64,000 nucleotides of DNA from Calditrichota bacterium (GTDB lineage Bacteria; Zhuqueibacterota; Zhuqueibacteria; Zhuqueibacterales; Geothermadaptataceae): assembly GCA_008501765.1 (NCBI GenBank), contig QQUE01000018.1:62001-126000 (forward strand), given 5' to 3'. Below the pieces are notes generated by a model, which ran no database searches, was not told where the DNA came from, and saw nothing but the letters and a program-made list of their open reading frames with translations. The translations under genes and the position numbers were made by a program. This document shows positions 53,760 through 62,132 of the stretch, one piece after another. How positions within the stretch are numbered: position 1 is the first letter of the stretch; every line of letters starts with the position of its first letter.

Positions 53760-55073
53760 GTGGGAAACTTTCTCTCTCAATATTTTGAATTTAAACGGCA
53801 CGGCACAACTTTCCGGCGGGAAATTGGGGCAGGTATTACAACTTTTCTCACAATGGCCTACATTATTATAGTCAATCCAAAAATTCTTGAAGCTGCCGGA
53901 ATCCCGTTTAACGCGTCGATGGTCGCCACAATTGTTACGGCTGCTTTTGGAACATTTCTCATGGGGTTTTATGCCAAAAGGCCTTTTGCCATTGCGCCAT
54001 ATATGGGTGAAAATGCCTTTATCGCGTATACGGTTGTCGTCGTTTTGGGATACACCTGGCAGATGGCCCTTGCTGCGATTTTTATCAGCGGCGTACTTTT
54101 TATAATTTTAACAGCTTTGAACTTACGCCAGTGGCTGGTCGATTCTGTTCCGCAAGGTTTGCGCTACAGCTTTTCGGTTGGGATTGGACTGTTTATGACT
54201 TTTATCGGATTAAACTCAACTGGAATTGTGATGCTCGGCGTGCCCGATGCACCGGTAAAAATTGGTGATGTGACCAGCATTCCGGTCGCTTTAGCGATTT
54301 TCGGATTTCTGTTGATCGCTATTTTGATGTTGCGCAAAGTGCCGGGCGCAATATTAATTGGAATTTTAACTACCACTGTTTTGGCGTTTATTTTCGGTGT
54401 CGCTCAGGTTCCCCAAAGTTGGATGAGTGCGCCACCGAGTCTTGAACCTACATTTTTACAACTTGATCTCACCGGCGTGCTGGATATCGGATTTGCCGCA
54501 GTGATTCTCACGGTTTTTATCATGGCGTTTGTCGATACCATGGGAACGCTCATTGGCGTTTCGTCGCGCGCCGGCTTTCTCGATGAAAAAGGCAATTTGC
54601 CTGAAATTGAAAAACCGATGATGGCCGATGCGCTGGCGACGACTTTCGCCGGGCTCGTCGGGACGACCACTTCAGGCGCCTATATCGAATCAGCCTCCGG
54701 AGTTGAGGCCGGTGGACGGACTGGTTTTACCGCAATAATTGTCGGTCTGCTCTTCTTGGTTGCGTTGTTTTTCGCACCATTTTTGACGGCTGTGCCACCA
54801 CAGGCATATGGCCCGGCCCTGATCGTTGTCGGTTTTCTCATGCTGCAGCCCATAAAAAAAATACAATTGGATGACCCGACAGAACTATTCCCGGCGCTGG
54901 CCGTCATCATTTTGATGAGTTTTACCTACAACATCGGCGTGGGAATTACCTCGGGATTTGTCCTCTATCCATTATTCAAATTGGCAGCCGGCAGGCACCG
55001 TGAAGTGAATTCGGGTTTGTGGGTACTCGCAGTTTTATCGTTGCTATTCTTTGTGTTTTATCCCTACAGTTAA
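53760..55073 (+). CDS. AzgA-type (NCS2) purine permease
   Basis: The start is GTG at 53760 with AAGGAG about eight bases upstream; an ATG five bases earlier is out of frame. The 437-residue protein has about 12-14 spans and the AzgA subfamily text: GAGITTFLTMAYIIIVNP, MGENAFIAYT, MAFVDTMGTLIGVSSRAGFLDE and TTSGAYIESASGVEAGGRTG. Members import guanine, hypoxanthine or adenine with protons. A small membrane protein gene follows 40 bases downstream. Confidence 0.93.
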   Translation: MGNFLSQYFEFKRHGTTFRREIGAGITTFLTMAYIIIVNPKILEAAGIPFNASMVATIVTAAFGTFLMGFYAKRPFAIAPYMGENAFIAYTVVVVLGYTWQMALAAIFISGVLFIILTALNLRQWLVDSVPQGLRYSFSVGIGLFMTFIGLNSTGIVMLGVPDAPVKIGDVTSIPVALAIFGFLLIAILMLRKVPGAILIGILTTTVLAFIFGVAQVPQSWMSAPPSLEPTFLQLDLTGVLDIGFAAVILTVFIMAFVDTMGTLIGVSSRAGFLDEKGNLPEIEKPMMADALATTFAGLVGTTTSGAYIESASGVEAGGRTGFTAIIVGLLFLVALFFAPFLTAVPPQAYGPALIVVGFLMLQPIKKIQLDDPTELFPALAVIILMSFTYNIGVGITSGFVLYPLFKLAAGRHREVNSGLWVLAVLSLLFFVFYPYS

Positions 55074-55113
55074 AGGATGCAAACATCCAAAAATTAACTC
55101 ATGGTGAGAAATT

Positions 55114-55461
55114 ATGAAAAAATCGTACAAAATCATTACCTATTTGATTATCGTGATTGGCTTTGTTCACATATCGGTAACACCTGCGATTTTCAATCAG
55201 TTCACAATGCAGGTCGGCTGGTTTATAGGCGTGGGTTTACTGGCATTTACGTTGGGTTTTCTGAATATTGCGAATTGGAGATCCAACGATGATTTGTTGA
55301 TCAGGAGACTGACGATTGGTGCAAATATGGCAACGGTTTTTTGGGGCGTTATGAATCTTTTCGTTGATAAAAGCCCACAAGGTTATTTAATCGTCGCCTT
55401 ATTCACCTATCTTGCATTGGCATCTTATGTTGTGGGTAAAGAATCCGCCCAGAAAAAATGA
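55114..55461 (+). CDS. Small four-span membrane protein
   Basis: The 115-residue protein has four hydrophobic segments (about 8-25, 33-52, 64-82 and 90-107) joined by short loops, and a Lys-rich tail (ESAQKK). No family is recognised with confidence. It lies 40 bases after the purine permease on the same strand, so it is likely co-transcribed. The ribosome site (GGTGAG) is modest. Confidence 0.72.
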   Translation: MKKSYKIITYLIIVIGFVHISVTPAIFNQFTMQVGWFIGVGLLAFTLGFLNIANWRSNDDLLIRRLTIGANMATVFWGVMNLFVDKSPQGYLIVALFTYLALASYVVGKESAQKK

Positions 55462-55487
55462 GAGAAGTTCGCTTGTCTGATTTTAAT

Positions 55488-56366
55488 TTACCCGGCCTGG
55501 ATATCCTGAAATCGCCATTCACACAATTGTTTGACCCGATTCAAAGTGTTGGCAGAAACGCGATCGTGCACCGATTCCCATAAACTGTTGATCCAGCTTT
55601 TGTGCGACCAGGATTCCCGACCGTAGAAGTTGAATCCTACAATCATGAAGAGTTGGGATTGTTCCTTTTCCTGCTGTGCACCAATCGAAGAGCGCACATA
55701 CATCGAAAATACACCGATTGGATATCCTCCACTACAGCGGTAGAGAAAATAACGGGCATTATCGACATCCGATTTTTCAGGCACCCGGACAATTTTCATC
55801 GCGGTGAGATCAAAGAGTGTCACGCCGAGGTAGTTGTATTTATGCAAAAGCGACTTCAGCGGATTTTTCAGATATCCAAACAAAAATATTTTGATGTTTT
55901 CCAGCCGCCCCTTGACCCTGAAAACTTTCGCGATATGGTTGGGCCAGCAGGTGGAATCGCCATTCCATTGCAGCAGGTCTTCAAAAACATAACTCGCCGG
56001 CGCATCAATACCAATTTTGTGGATATTCAGAATCGCGTATTTATTTACATCGATTCCCAGTCGTTGAATAATTCGCTGGCTGTAATTATGTCTCTCCGCA
56101 TCAGAGTGGAACCGAACAAGCGTCGGCTTGCGGGGTTTGTGGAGTAAAAAATACCGCGTGTCTGTAAAGATATTTTCACTTCGAGATGGGGGAGAATTGT
56201 CCCCGTGCTTTTTCTTTTTGCTGAAGTTCAAGGTTCCAATAGTTTTATTTGAGATGAGGCAGAATTGTTCTAAATATTTATCAGAATATGTGAGGATGGA
56301 TACGATAGCAGAAAAATAGTGAACAGGCAAGCAATATTCTTCGAATTTTGCACTTTTTTCGTACAT
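55488..56366 (-). CDS. Conserved-looking protein of unknown function
   Basis: The frame of 292 residues is convergent with the small membrane protein gene (26-base gap). No ribosome site is seen at the ATG, and the first 65 residues are low in order, so the true start is probably further in. The part from about residue 100 looks like a folded domain: LGIDVNKYAILNIHKIGIDAPASYVFEDLLQWNGD, then LFDLTAMKIVRVPEKSD and LFMIVGFNFYGRESWSHKSW. The phrase IDAPASYVFEDLLQW resembles the opening of START/SRPBCC-like domains, but this is weak. Element A2 lies just upstream. Confidence 0.55.
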   Translation of the reverse strand: MYEKSAKFEEYCLPVHYFSAIVSILTYSDKYLEQFCLISNKTIGTLNFSKKKKHGDNSPPSRSENIFTDTRYFLLHKPRKPTLVRFHSDAERHNYSQRIIQRLGIDVNKYAILNIHKIGIDAPASYVFEDLLQWNGDSTCWPNHIAKVFRVKGRLENIKIFLFGYLKNPLKSLLHKYNYLGVTLFDLTAMKIVRVPEKSDVDNARYFLYRCSGGYPIGVFSMYVRSSIGAQQEKEQSQLFMIVGFNFYGRESWSHKSWINSLWESVHDRVSANTLNRVKQLCEWRFQDIQAG

Positions 56367-56388
56367 ATTCTGATAAATTTATTTTTAG

Positions 56389-56530
56389 CCTGATTTATTC
56401 ATAAAGCGCAGTGGATGTGCCTGGCACTTAGTTGATTTTTATAAATTTAACTAAACAAAGTAGCTTTCAAGGGCTTTCATAACTTGTAGAAGTGCCAGGC
56501 AGATTTTTATCAGTTTATGAATAGACCAGG
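56389..56530. repeat. Family A inverted-repeat element A2
   Basis: 142 bases, nearly identical to A1: CCTGATTTATTCATAAAGCG at the left, TGTGCCTGGCACTTAGTTG, then AGAAGTGCCAGGCAGA and GTTTATGAATAGACCAGG at the right. Differences cluster in the loop. Confidence 0.8.
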
Positions 56531-56955
56531 GTAGATTGATGAAAAAACAAAGTTTATTTAAAAAAGCACCACTCTGGTTATCCAGTTAACTCAGCATTTC
56601 AACATCCTGTTAAAACAGAATGTTACTTATAGTGCTAATAAAATATCGTTTCAAGATATTTATAAAATAATGTCACCCCTCCGGGATTTAAATACTTGGT
56701 TTTTCGTTTTTTATAATCATGATATCCCTCCGGGATTAAAAAACTTGAAATGAGTTTAATTTGGCTTTGTAAACCCCGGAGGGGTGCAATGGTTATAACC
56801 CGGTGAACTCAAAAAAACCGAAGAACCCCGGAGGGGTGACATATTCACCACTTGCTGAGCTAACTGGATAGCCAGTAAGCACCACACTTAGAATTTTGTT
56901 TTTTATATCTTTAAATCTTTTCTTTGTAGACTTCGCGACTCTGTGTGAGAATTGA
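56531..56955. repeat. Composite repeat E2 interrupted by family F element
   Basis: 56531-56570 and 56890-56950 match, in reverse complement, two adjoining parts of E1 at 33.4 kb. Between them lies an F unit with ends CTCTGGTTATCCAGTTAACT and AGCTAACTGGATAGCCAGTA. Inside it are two pairs of inverted CCCCTCCGGGG-type boxes (near 56688, 56735, 56777 and 56826). The simplest reading is that F inserted into an E copy here. Confidence 0.65.
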
Positions 56956-57113
56956 TCAGATTAGAAATACGTAGTTCAATCTGATCTATTTGTAAAAGAT
57001 GCCAAAACAGAAATCCTGGCAAGTATTCGGATGAAGTAATCGAGTCAAAATAAGACTATTTTGACTCGATAGGAATCTGTATCGATATGTTGGAACTGCC
57101 GCGTAACTTTTTT

Positions 57114-57980
57114 TTATTTCAGAAAATTATAGGTAAGGCCGAGTGCAAAGGCTTGCTTGATTTGCCGTTTGCTGGAAATGTCCTTGTCATAAAACAGCTT
57201 AAAATTAAAATTCATGTTGATGTATTGGTTGATTTTGGTTGTCAGCACATTATCCCAGCTCACATCCGTTTCATCGAATGCCGCGAAAGCTGTGAAAAGC
57301 TCCAGTTTTGAGGCGAGCAAAGTGTTCTCAGCTACTTTCCAACTCAAATCAGTTACCGATTCAGCGCCGATCTCGCTGCGTGTGGTCTCGATTTCATCGG
57401 GGGTGTCGACATCGTCAGCGTAGGGAACCGGGTAGTCGCTGGTGATGGTTTGTTTGAGCGACAGTCCAGCACGTGTTTTAATTGTTTTGTTGGGTTTGTA
57501 GCCAATACCCAAACTTTCACGAAAATATCCGGGATCAAAAAAGGCCGATATTTGAGTCTTTGAATCATCGCCATAGACATAGCCGGCAGCGAACTGGGTT
57601 TCGCCGGTTGCCGCAATGTATGGATTGATCAAATCGTTTATTTTATATGTGAATACACTTTCAAGTTTGATCTCATCAATTGATTTACGGGCATCTTCTT
57701 CCCCTGTTTTGGTGGAACCATAAGTCAATTTTCCGGAATTCGCCCAGTTGGTTTTTTCCTGATCGTTGTTGAATTTGAAATTCAGATTCAGTTGCCATGC
57801 AAAAGAATTTTCCCCGCCTTGTGCCCAATTATCATATTTGTTTTGTGTTAAATTGAGCCCACCGACCATTTCTTTTTGCCAGCCATATTTGGGTTTTTCA
57901 ACGGGTTGTTCCTGGGCGAAAACCATGCTGCCCAACAACATTATGGATAGAATCGAAACTAAATATTTTTTTATTTTCAT
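57114..57980 (-). CDS. DUF3078-type outer-membrane protein
   Basis: The 288-residue protein has a signal peptide (ending GSMVFAQ). The DUF3078 hallmark NKYDNWAQGGENSFAWQLN lies near residues 47-65. Beta strands follow throughout, such as NLNFKFNND and NMNFNFKLFYD, and the end ALGLTYNFLK is a barrel-like close. The family is widespread in the FCB group and of unknown role. GAGG precedes the ATG. It lies 36 bases downstream of the mscS gene on the same strand. Confidence 0.85.
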   Translation of the reverse strand: MKIKKYLVSILSIMLLGSMVFAQEQPVEKPKYGWQKEMVGGLNLTQNKYDNWAQGGENSFAWQLNLNFKFNNDQEKTNWANSGKLTYGSTKTGEEDARKSIDEIKLESVFTYKINDLINPYIAATGETQFAAGYVYGDDSKTQISAFFDPGYFRESLGIGYKPNKTIKTRAGLSLKQTITSDYPVPYADDVDTPDEIETTRSEIGAESVTDLSWKVAENTLLASKLELFTAFAAFDETDVSWDNVLTTKINQYINMNFNFKLFYDKDISSKRQIKQAFALGLTYNFLK

Positions 57981-58016
57981 TGCTGCCTCGGTTATGATAG
58001 TTTTATAGTTATTGGA

Positions 58017-58832
58017 TTAATGTTTATAAACATGCACATCCTGCTGCGGGAAGGGAATGGAAAGGCCGGCTTTGTCAAACTCCAGTTTAACTTTTTCCTG
58101 CATATCAAAATAAATGCCCCAGTAATCGGCACTATTGCACCAGGCGCGAACCGTAAAATTAACGGAACTATCGGCCAATTCACCAACAACCACGAATGGT
58201 TCAGGATCTGCCAAAACGCGCTCATCTTTACTGAGCAGGTCAATCAACATACTTTTCGCTTTCGGTATATCATCCGCATAACCGATCCCAAAACTCATGT
58301 CAACGCGGCGTGTCGCTTCTGTTGAATAATTTGTAATGCTTGCATTACTCAATACACCATTCGGAATGATGATTGTCTTGTTATCCGGTGTTTTTAAAAC
58401 GGTGTTAAATACCTGAATCGCATGAGCTTTTCCGGTATAGCCCGCTGCTTCAATAACATCCCCAACTTTGTAAGGCTTAAATAATAGAATTAGTACACCG
58501 CCGGCAAAATTGGAAAGACTGCCTTGCAAAGCCAGACCAACGGCCAGACCCGCGGCTCCCAGAACGGCGATAAATGAAGTCATTTCGATGCCTATCATTC
58601 CAGCCACACTGATGAGCAACATGGCTTTAAGAAAAATCTGTCCAAGACTGACGAGAAATCGCCGCAATGATTCATCAGTTTGACTATGTTTCATGGTTTT
58701 GTCAACACCACGCATGACAATTTTGATGATCCAAAGACCGATAGTTAATGTTAGGATTGCGAGCACTAATTTGGGGCCATAAAGCATTGCCATCTCAATG
58801 GCCTGGTCTGTGTATGCCTGTAAATTATTCAT
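58017..58832 (-). CDS. mscS: Small-conductance mechanosensitive channel MscS
   Basis: The 271-residue length fits the compact MscS class. Three spans come first, and the pore helix reads VLGAAGLAVGLALQGSLSNFAGGVLILL. The beta domain motif follows (FKPYKVGDVIEAAGYTGKA, IIIPNGVLSNASITNYS). The channel releases solutes on osmotic downshock. An AGGAGGT ribosome site lies upstream of the ATG. A hairpin is found 33 bases upstream of the gene. Confidence 0.94.
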   Translation of the reverse strand: MNNLQAYTDQAIEMAMLYGPKLVLAILTLTIGLWIIKIVMRGVDKTMKHSQTDESLRRFLVSLGQIFLKAMLLISVAGMIGIEMTSFIAVLGAAGLAVGLALQGSLSNFAGGVLILLFKPYKVGDVIEAAGYTGKAHAIQVFNTVLKTPDNKTIIIPNGVLSNASITNYSTEATRRVDMSFGIGYADDIPKAKSMLIDLLSKDERVLADPEPFVVVGELADSSVNFTVRAWCNSADYWGIYFDMQEKVKLEFDKAGLSIPFPQQDVHVYKH

Positions 58833-58864
58833 TCCTTTTACCTCCTGTTTAAGGTATTATTAAT

Positions 58865-58900
58865 TAACTGGATCGCGTTTATTTGCAACCCGATCCAGTT
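58865..58900. terminator. Inverted repeat upstream of mscS
   Basis: AACTGGATCG pairs perfectly with CGATCCAGTT across a 16-base loop. It could be a leader hairpin of mscS or a plus-strand terminator. There is no gene on the plus strand just before it, so its use is unclear. Confidence 0.4.
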
Positions 58901-59659
58901 CTCATTTGATTGCAGTGTTTTAAGTGGGGATGGTAAAGTGTGATTTTCGAATTGGTCGTAATTAGCAATGTTACTCAATGAGAAATGGCATTTGGATTGG
59001 AATAACTGCGGTGCCGTTTGGAGTAAAATGTCCTATCATTTATGTGCGTTTAGCCCACAAATTTTTCTCTGCAAAGTAATATTGTTAATCGAAATGTATT
59101 TAACCCGTTTAAAAATAACATCCTATTTGTAAAAAACAACCTGCTAAAAATAATATTTGTTCAGAAAATGTCAACTAAAAACCGACTGCGCAGCTCAAAT
59201 AAATCCATTTTATCGAATAAAAAAGAAACATTAAGTTTGGAGTTGGACATAATAATAGAGCGGGCTTCGCAACCATCATCGTAAATTTCACTCCGGTTAT
59301 TTCTGTTATATAAATTTTAATCCTCCGAAGTTAGGTTGTATTTTTGTTGCTGAAATGCACATAAAGATGGCGTCACGAAAACGAACCCTCCTTTTTCCTT
59401 GCATTCATGGGCAATGGCGTCTATATTTTGTACTGCAAAAATTAAAATAATATGGAGCTGCCATCCCGCGACCCTTGCTATTTAATCTGCATTTTGTTTA
59501 CTCACGTAAATATTCCAAGTAATTCATCCAAGAAATAATCAGATTTTACAATTTTGACGGTTCACCGCTTTATCATTCCTGCGCACTTTTAAGGCCGGAG
59601 GGTATACTTCAATATTATTCAATTTTAGCGACTTTTTTTATTAAATTATGGAGCGTTAA
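58901..59659. other. 759-base intergenic region, nothing recognised
   Basis: Long gap between divergent mscS and uppP. I see no open frame above 60 codons, no RNA gene and no copy of the repeat families found elsewhere. It should hold the promoters of both genes. It is one of the few large gaps in the window without a repeat element. Confidence 0.5.
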
Positions 59660-60475
59660 GTGTCAATATTACAAGCTATTATTCTTGGATTAGTTCAAGG
59701 GCTTACAGAATTTTTACCGGTATCAAGTTCCGGTCACCTGACTTTGGGTAAAGCTGTTTTAGGTGTTTCGCAGGAAGGCATTCTTTTTGAAGTCGTAGTG
59801 CATTTGGGAACTTTTTTCGCCGTCATTTCTGCTTTTCGCCAGGACGTGTTGTGGCTATTTAAGGGATTGCTCGGCCTCATGCCAAACAAGAAAAGAGTCA
59901 CCGATCCCTCACAGGAAGCCGCCTTGCGCTATATTGCTTTCATTATTTGGGCAACCATTCCCGCCGTTTTGATTGGATTGTTTTTTAAAGACTGGGTTGA
60001 AGATGCATTCACCGATCCACTGCTTGCGGCCTATTTGCTCATCGTAACCGGATTTATTCTGTTGTTATCACGCCTGGGCCTGCGTTCCAGCGGCGAAATG
60101 ACTTTTAAAAGAAGTTTGATTATGGGAATTTCACAGGCGTTTGCGATTTTACCGGGCATTTCACGCAGCGGAACGACGATATCGATGGGCATGCTGGCCG
60201 GCGTCAACAGGGAGGAAGCCGCCCGGTTTTCATTTCTCATGGCATTGCCCGCCATTGGTGGCGCCTTTGTTTTGCAGCTCAAAGATCTTGCAGATTCGCC
60301 GATGGATTCCAGCCTCGTTGGCCCGTTGGTGGCTGGGTTTGTCGTATCGTATATTTCAGGTTTATTTGCAATTAAAGTTTTGATGTCAATCGTTAAAAAA
60401 GGGCGATTCGACTATTTCGCATGGTATTGCTTTGCAATTGGCATAATCGGTATTTATTTTATAAAGTTTGCATAG
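59660..60475 (+). CDS. uppP: Undecaprenyl-diphosphate phosphatase UppP (BacA)
   Basis: The start is GTG with GGAG six bases upstream. The 271-residue membrane protein has the two UppP motifs: GLVQGLTEFLPVSSSGHL near the start and ILPGISRSGTTISMG in the second half. It recycles the lipid carrier for cell-wall and glycan synthesis by removing a phosphate from undecaprenyl diphosphate, and its loss of function is linked to bacitracin sensitivity. An 8-base tandem repeat begins four bases after the stop. Confidence 0.95.
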   Translation: MSILQAIILGLVQGLTEFLPVSSSGHLTLGKAVLGVSQEGILFEVVVHLGTFFAVISAFRQDVLWLFKGLLGLMPNKKRVTDPSQEAALRYIAFIIWATIPAVLIGLFFKDWVEDAFTDPLLAAYLLIVTGFILLLSRLGLRSSGEMTFKRSLIMGISQAFAILPGISRSGTTISMGMLAGVNREEAARFSFLMALPAIGGAFVLQLKDLADSPMDSSLVGPLVAGFVVSYISGLFAIKVLMSIVKKGRFDYFAWYCFAIGIIGIYFIKFA

Positions 60476-60478
60476 ACT

Positions 60479-60534
60479 ACGTTCAAACGTTCAAACGTTC
60501 AAACGTTCAAACGTTCAGACGTTCAAACGTTCAA
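60479..60534 (+). repeat. 8-base tandem repeat (seven units of ACGTTCAA)
   Basis: Seven head-to-tail copies of ACGTTCAA, one with a final G (fifth unit), fill the space between the uppP stop and the GGAGG ribosome site of the NSS transporter gene. The unit number may vary by slippage, changing spacing but not the reading frame of either gene. Confidence 0.9.
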
Positions 60535-60545
60535 CTGGAGGTGAG

Positions 60546-62012
60546 ATGGAGAAAACGCGGGAGTTATTTTCTTCACGGTGGACTTTGGTAATTGCGGCGC
60601 TGGGCATGGCGATCGGGACCGGAAACTTGTGGCGTTTTCCACGGATCGCAGCACAAAATGGCGGTGGGGCATTTCTCATCCCATGGTTGATTTTTTTATT
60701 TTTATGGTCAATCCCGTTGCTGATGACAGAATTTGCCATTGGCAAAAAAACGCGCCTCGGCCCCGGCGCAGCTTTTGGCAAGCTTATCGGGAAAAAGTAT
60801 GCGTGGATGGGCGCGTTTGTCGCTTTTTGCACCATCGCCATCATGTTTTATTATTCCGTTGTTGCCGGCTGGTGCATGAAATACACCTGGGCCGCAGCAA
60901 CAGGTGAACTGGCAGAAATTAAAGGCACCGAATATTGGGCTTCGTTTTCGGCGCAGCCAGAGCAGACTTTGTTATTCCATTTTTTAGCGATTTCTTTTTC
61001 AGCGCTTATAATAGTTCGCGGCATAAAAGGCGGAATCGAAAAAGCGACGAAACTGCTCATTCCCGGCCTGTTTTTTCTGCTCATCGCCGGCGTTATAAAA
61101 GTTTTAACATTGCCAAATGCTTTTCAGGGCCTTGAGTTCTTTTTCAAGCCGGACTGGTCTGCTCTCGGCCATTACAAAGTATGGCTCGAAGGTTTGTCGC
61201 AATCGGCGTGGTCAACCGGAGCTGGGTGGGGGCTGGTGATGACTTATGCAGTTTACATGCGGGAAAAAGAAGACATCGCGCTGAATTCGTGTATCGCGGG
61301 ATTTGGCAATAACAGCGCCTCAATTTTAGCTGGCATCGTTATTTTTCCCGCGGTTTTTGCACTGGCGCCATTGCTTGGTTTGACGCCACAAGAAGTGCTC
61401 GCCGACACCGGCCCGGCTTCCACAGGACTGACTTTCATCTGGATACCAGAGTTGTTTCGCACCCTGCCGATGCCCCGCGTTTTTATGACAGGATTTTTTC
61501 TCGCGCTGACGATCGCAGCCGTGAGCAGTCTCATCGCCATGCTCGAACTGGCGGTGCGAACATTAATTGATCTGGGGTGGACACGAAAAAAAGCCACTTT
61601 TTTTGCCTGGGCCGCCGGATTTATTTTAGGCGCACCGTCGGCGATAAATCTCACATTTTTTCAAAATCAGGATTGGGTCTGGGGTGTCGGGCTTTTGGTG
61701 AGCGGATTTTTTGTCGCTTTCGCTGCCCGAAAAGCCGGAATAAGCCAATTTCGCAAAAAATTCGTCAATACAGAAGGCAATGATTTGCACGTGGGGAAAT
61801 GGTACGACTTTATTGTCGCCTATTTAATCCCCATCGAATTTGCCGTTCTCATCGTTTGGTGGTTTTATCAGGCGATAACCTCCTACCACCCAGATTCCTG
61901 GTGGGATCCGTTACAACCATTCAGTGTCGGGACCTGTATCGCGCAGTGGGGTGGTGTGATTCTTTTATTTGTGATATTTAATAATAAAATGTACCGTAAA
62001 TCTCATACTTAA
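60546..62012 (+). CDS. Sodium-dependent NSS/SNF-family transporter
   Basis: The ATG at 60546 follows GGAGGTGAG directly; the longer frame from 60468 only translates the tandem repeat. The 488-residue protein has 11-12 spans and the NSS sodium-site motif GMAIGTGNLWRFPRIAAQNG at its start, as in LeuT and MetP. Members import amino acids or related amines with sodium. A 34-residue membrane protein follows, typical of the methionine/alanine-import subgroup, which supports an amino-acid substrate. Confidence 0.93.
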   Translation: MEKTRELFSSRWTLVIAALGMAIGTGNLWRFPRIAAQNGGGAFLIPWLIFLFLWSIPLLMTEFAIGKKTRLGPGAAFGKLIGKKYAWMGAFVAFCTIAIMFYYSVVAGWCMKYTWAAATGELAEIKGTEYWASFSAQPEQTLLFHFLAISFSALIIVRGIKGGIEKATKLLIPGLFFLLIAGVIKVLTLPNAFQGLEFFFKPDWSALGHYKVWLEGLSQSAWSTGAGWGLVMTYAVYMREKEDIALNSCIAGFGNNSASILAGIVIFPAVFALAPLLGLTPQEVLADTGPASTGLTFIWIPELFRTLPMPRVFMTGFFLALTIAAVSSLIAMLELAVRTLIDLGWTRKKATFFAWAAGFILGAPSAINLTFFQNQDWVWGVGLLVSGFFVAFAARKAGISQFRKKFVNTEGNDLHVGKWYDFIVAYLIPIEFAVLIVWWFYQAITSYHPDSWWDPLQPFSVGTCIAQWGGVILLFVIFNNKMYRKSHT

Positions 62013-62025
62013 TAGGAGTTGAGTT

Positions 62026-62130
62026 ATGTCGTTCAGTGCAATTATAACCATGCTCGTAGTTTTGGGATTCACCTGGGGCGCATTCATTTTCAGTATCTTA
62101 TTGGCTGTGAAAAAAGAGAAGCTTAAATAA
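62026..62130 (+). CDS. MetS-like small subunit of an NSS transporter (34 residues)
   Basis: A short gene with a TAGGAG ribosome site seven to eight bases before its ATG, 13 bases after the transporter stop. The product has one hydrophobic span (ITMLVVLGFTWGAFIFSILL) and a basic tail KKEKLK. Small proteins of this shape, with TWG in the span, accompany MetP/AlsT-type NSS transporters and are needed for activity in the Corynebacterium methionine system. Here the role is inferred from size, sequence and position. It ends two bases before the holA start. Confidence 0.8.
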   Translation: MSFSAIITMLVVLGFTWGAFIFSILLAVKKEKLK

Positions 62131-62132
62131 AA

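Noticed and set aside
60468-60545. N-terminal extension of the NSS transporter through the tandem repeat
   Set aside because: It would need a TTG start without a ribosome site and yields only repeats of NVQTFKRS. The ATG at 60546 has a strong GGAGG and begins at the family's usual N-terminus.
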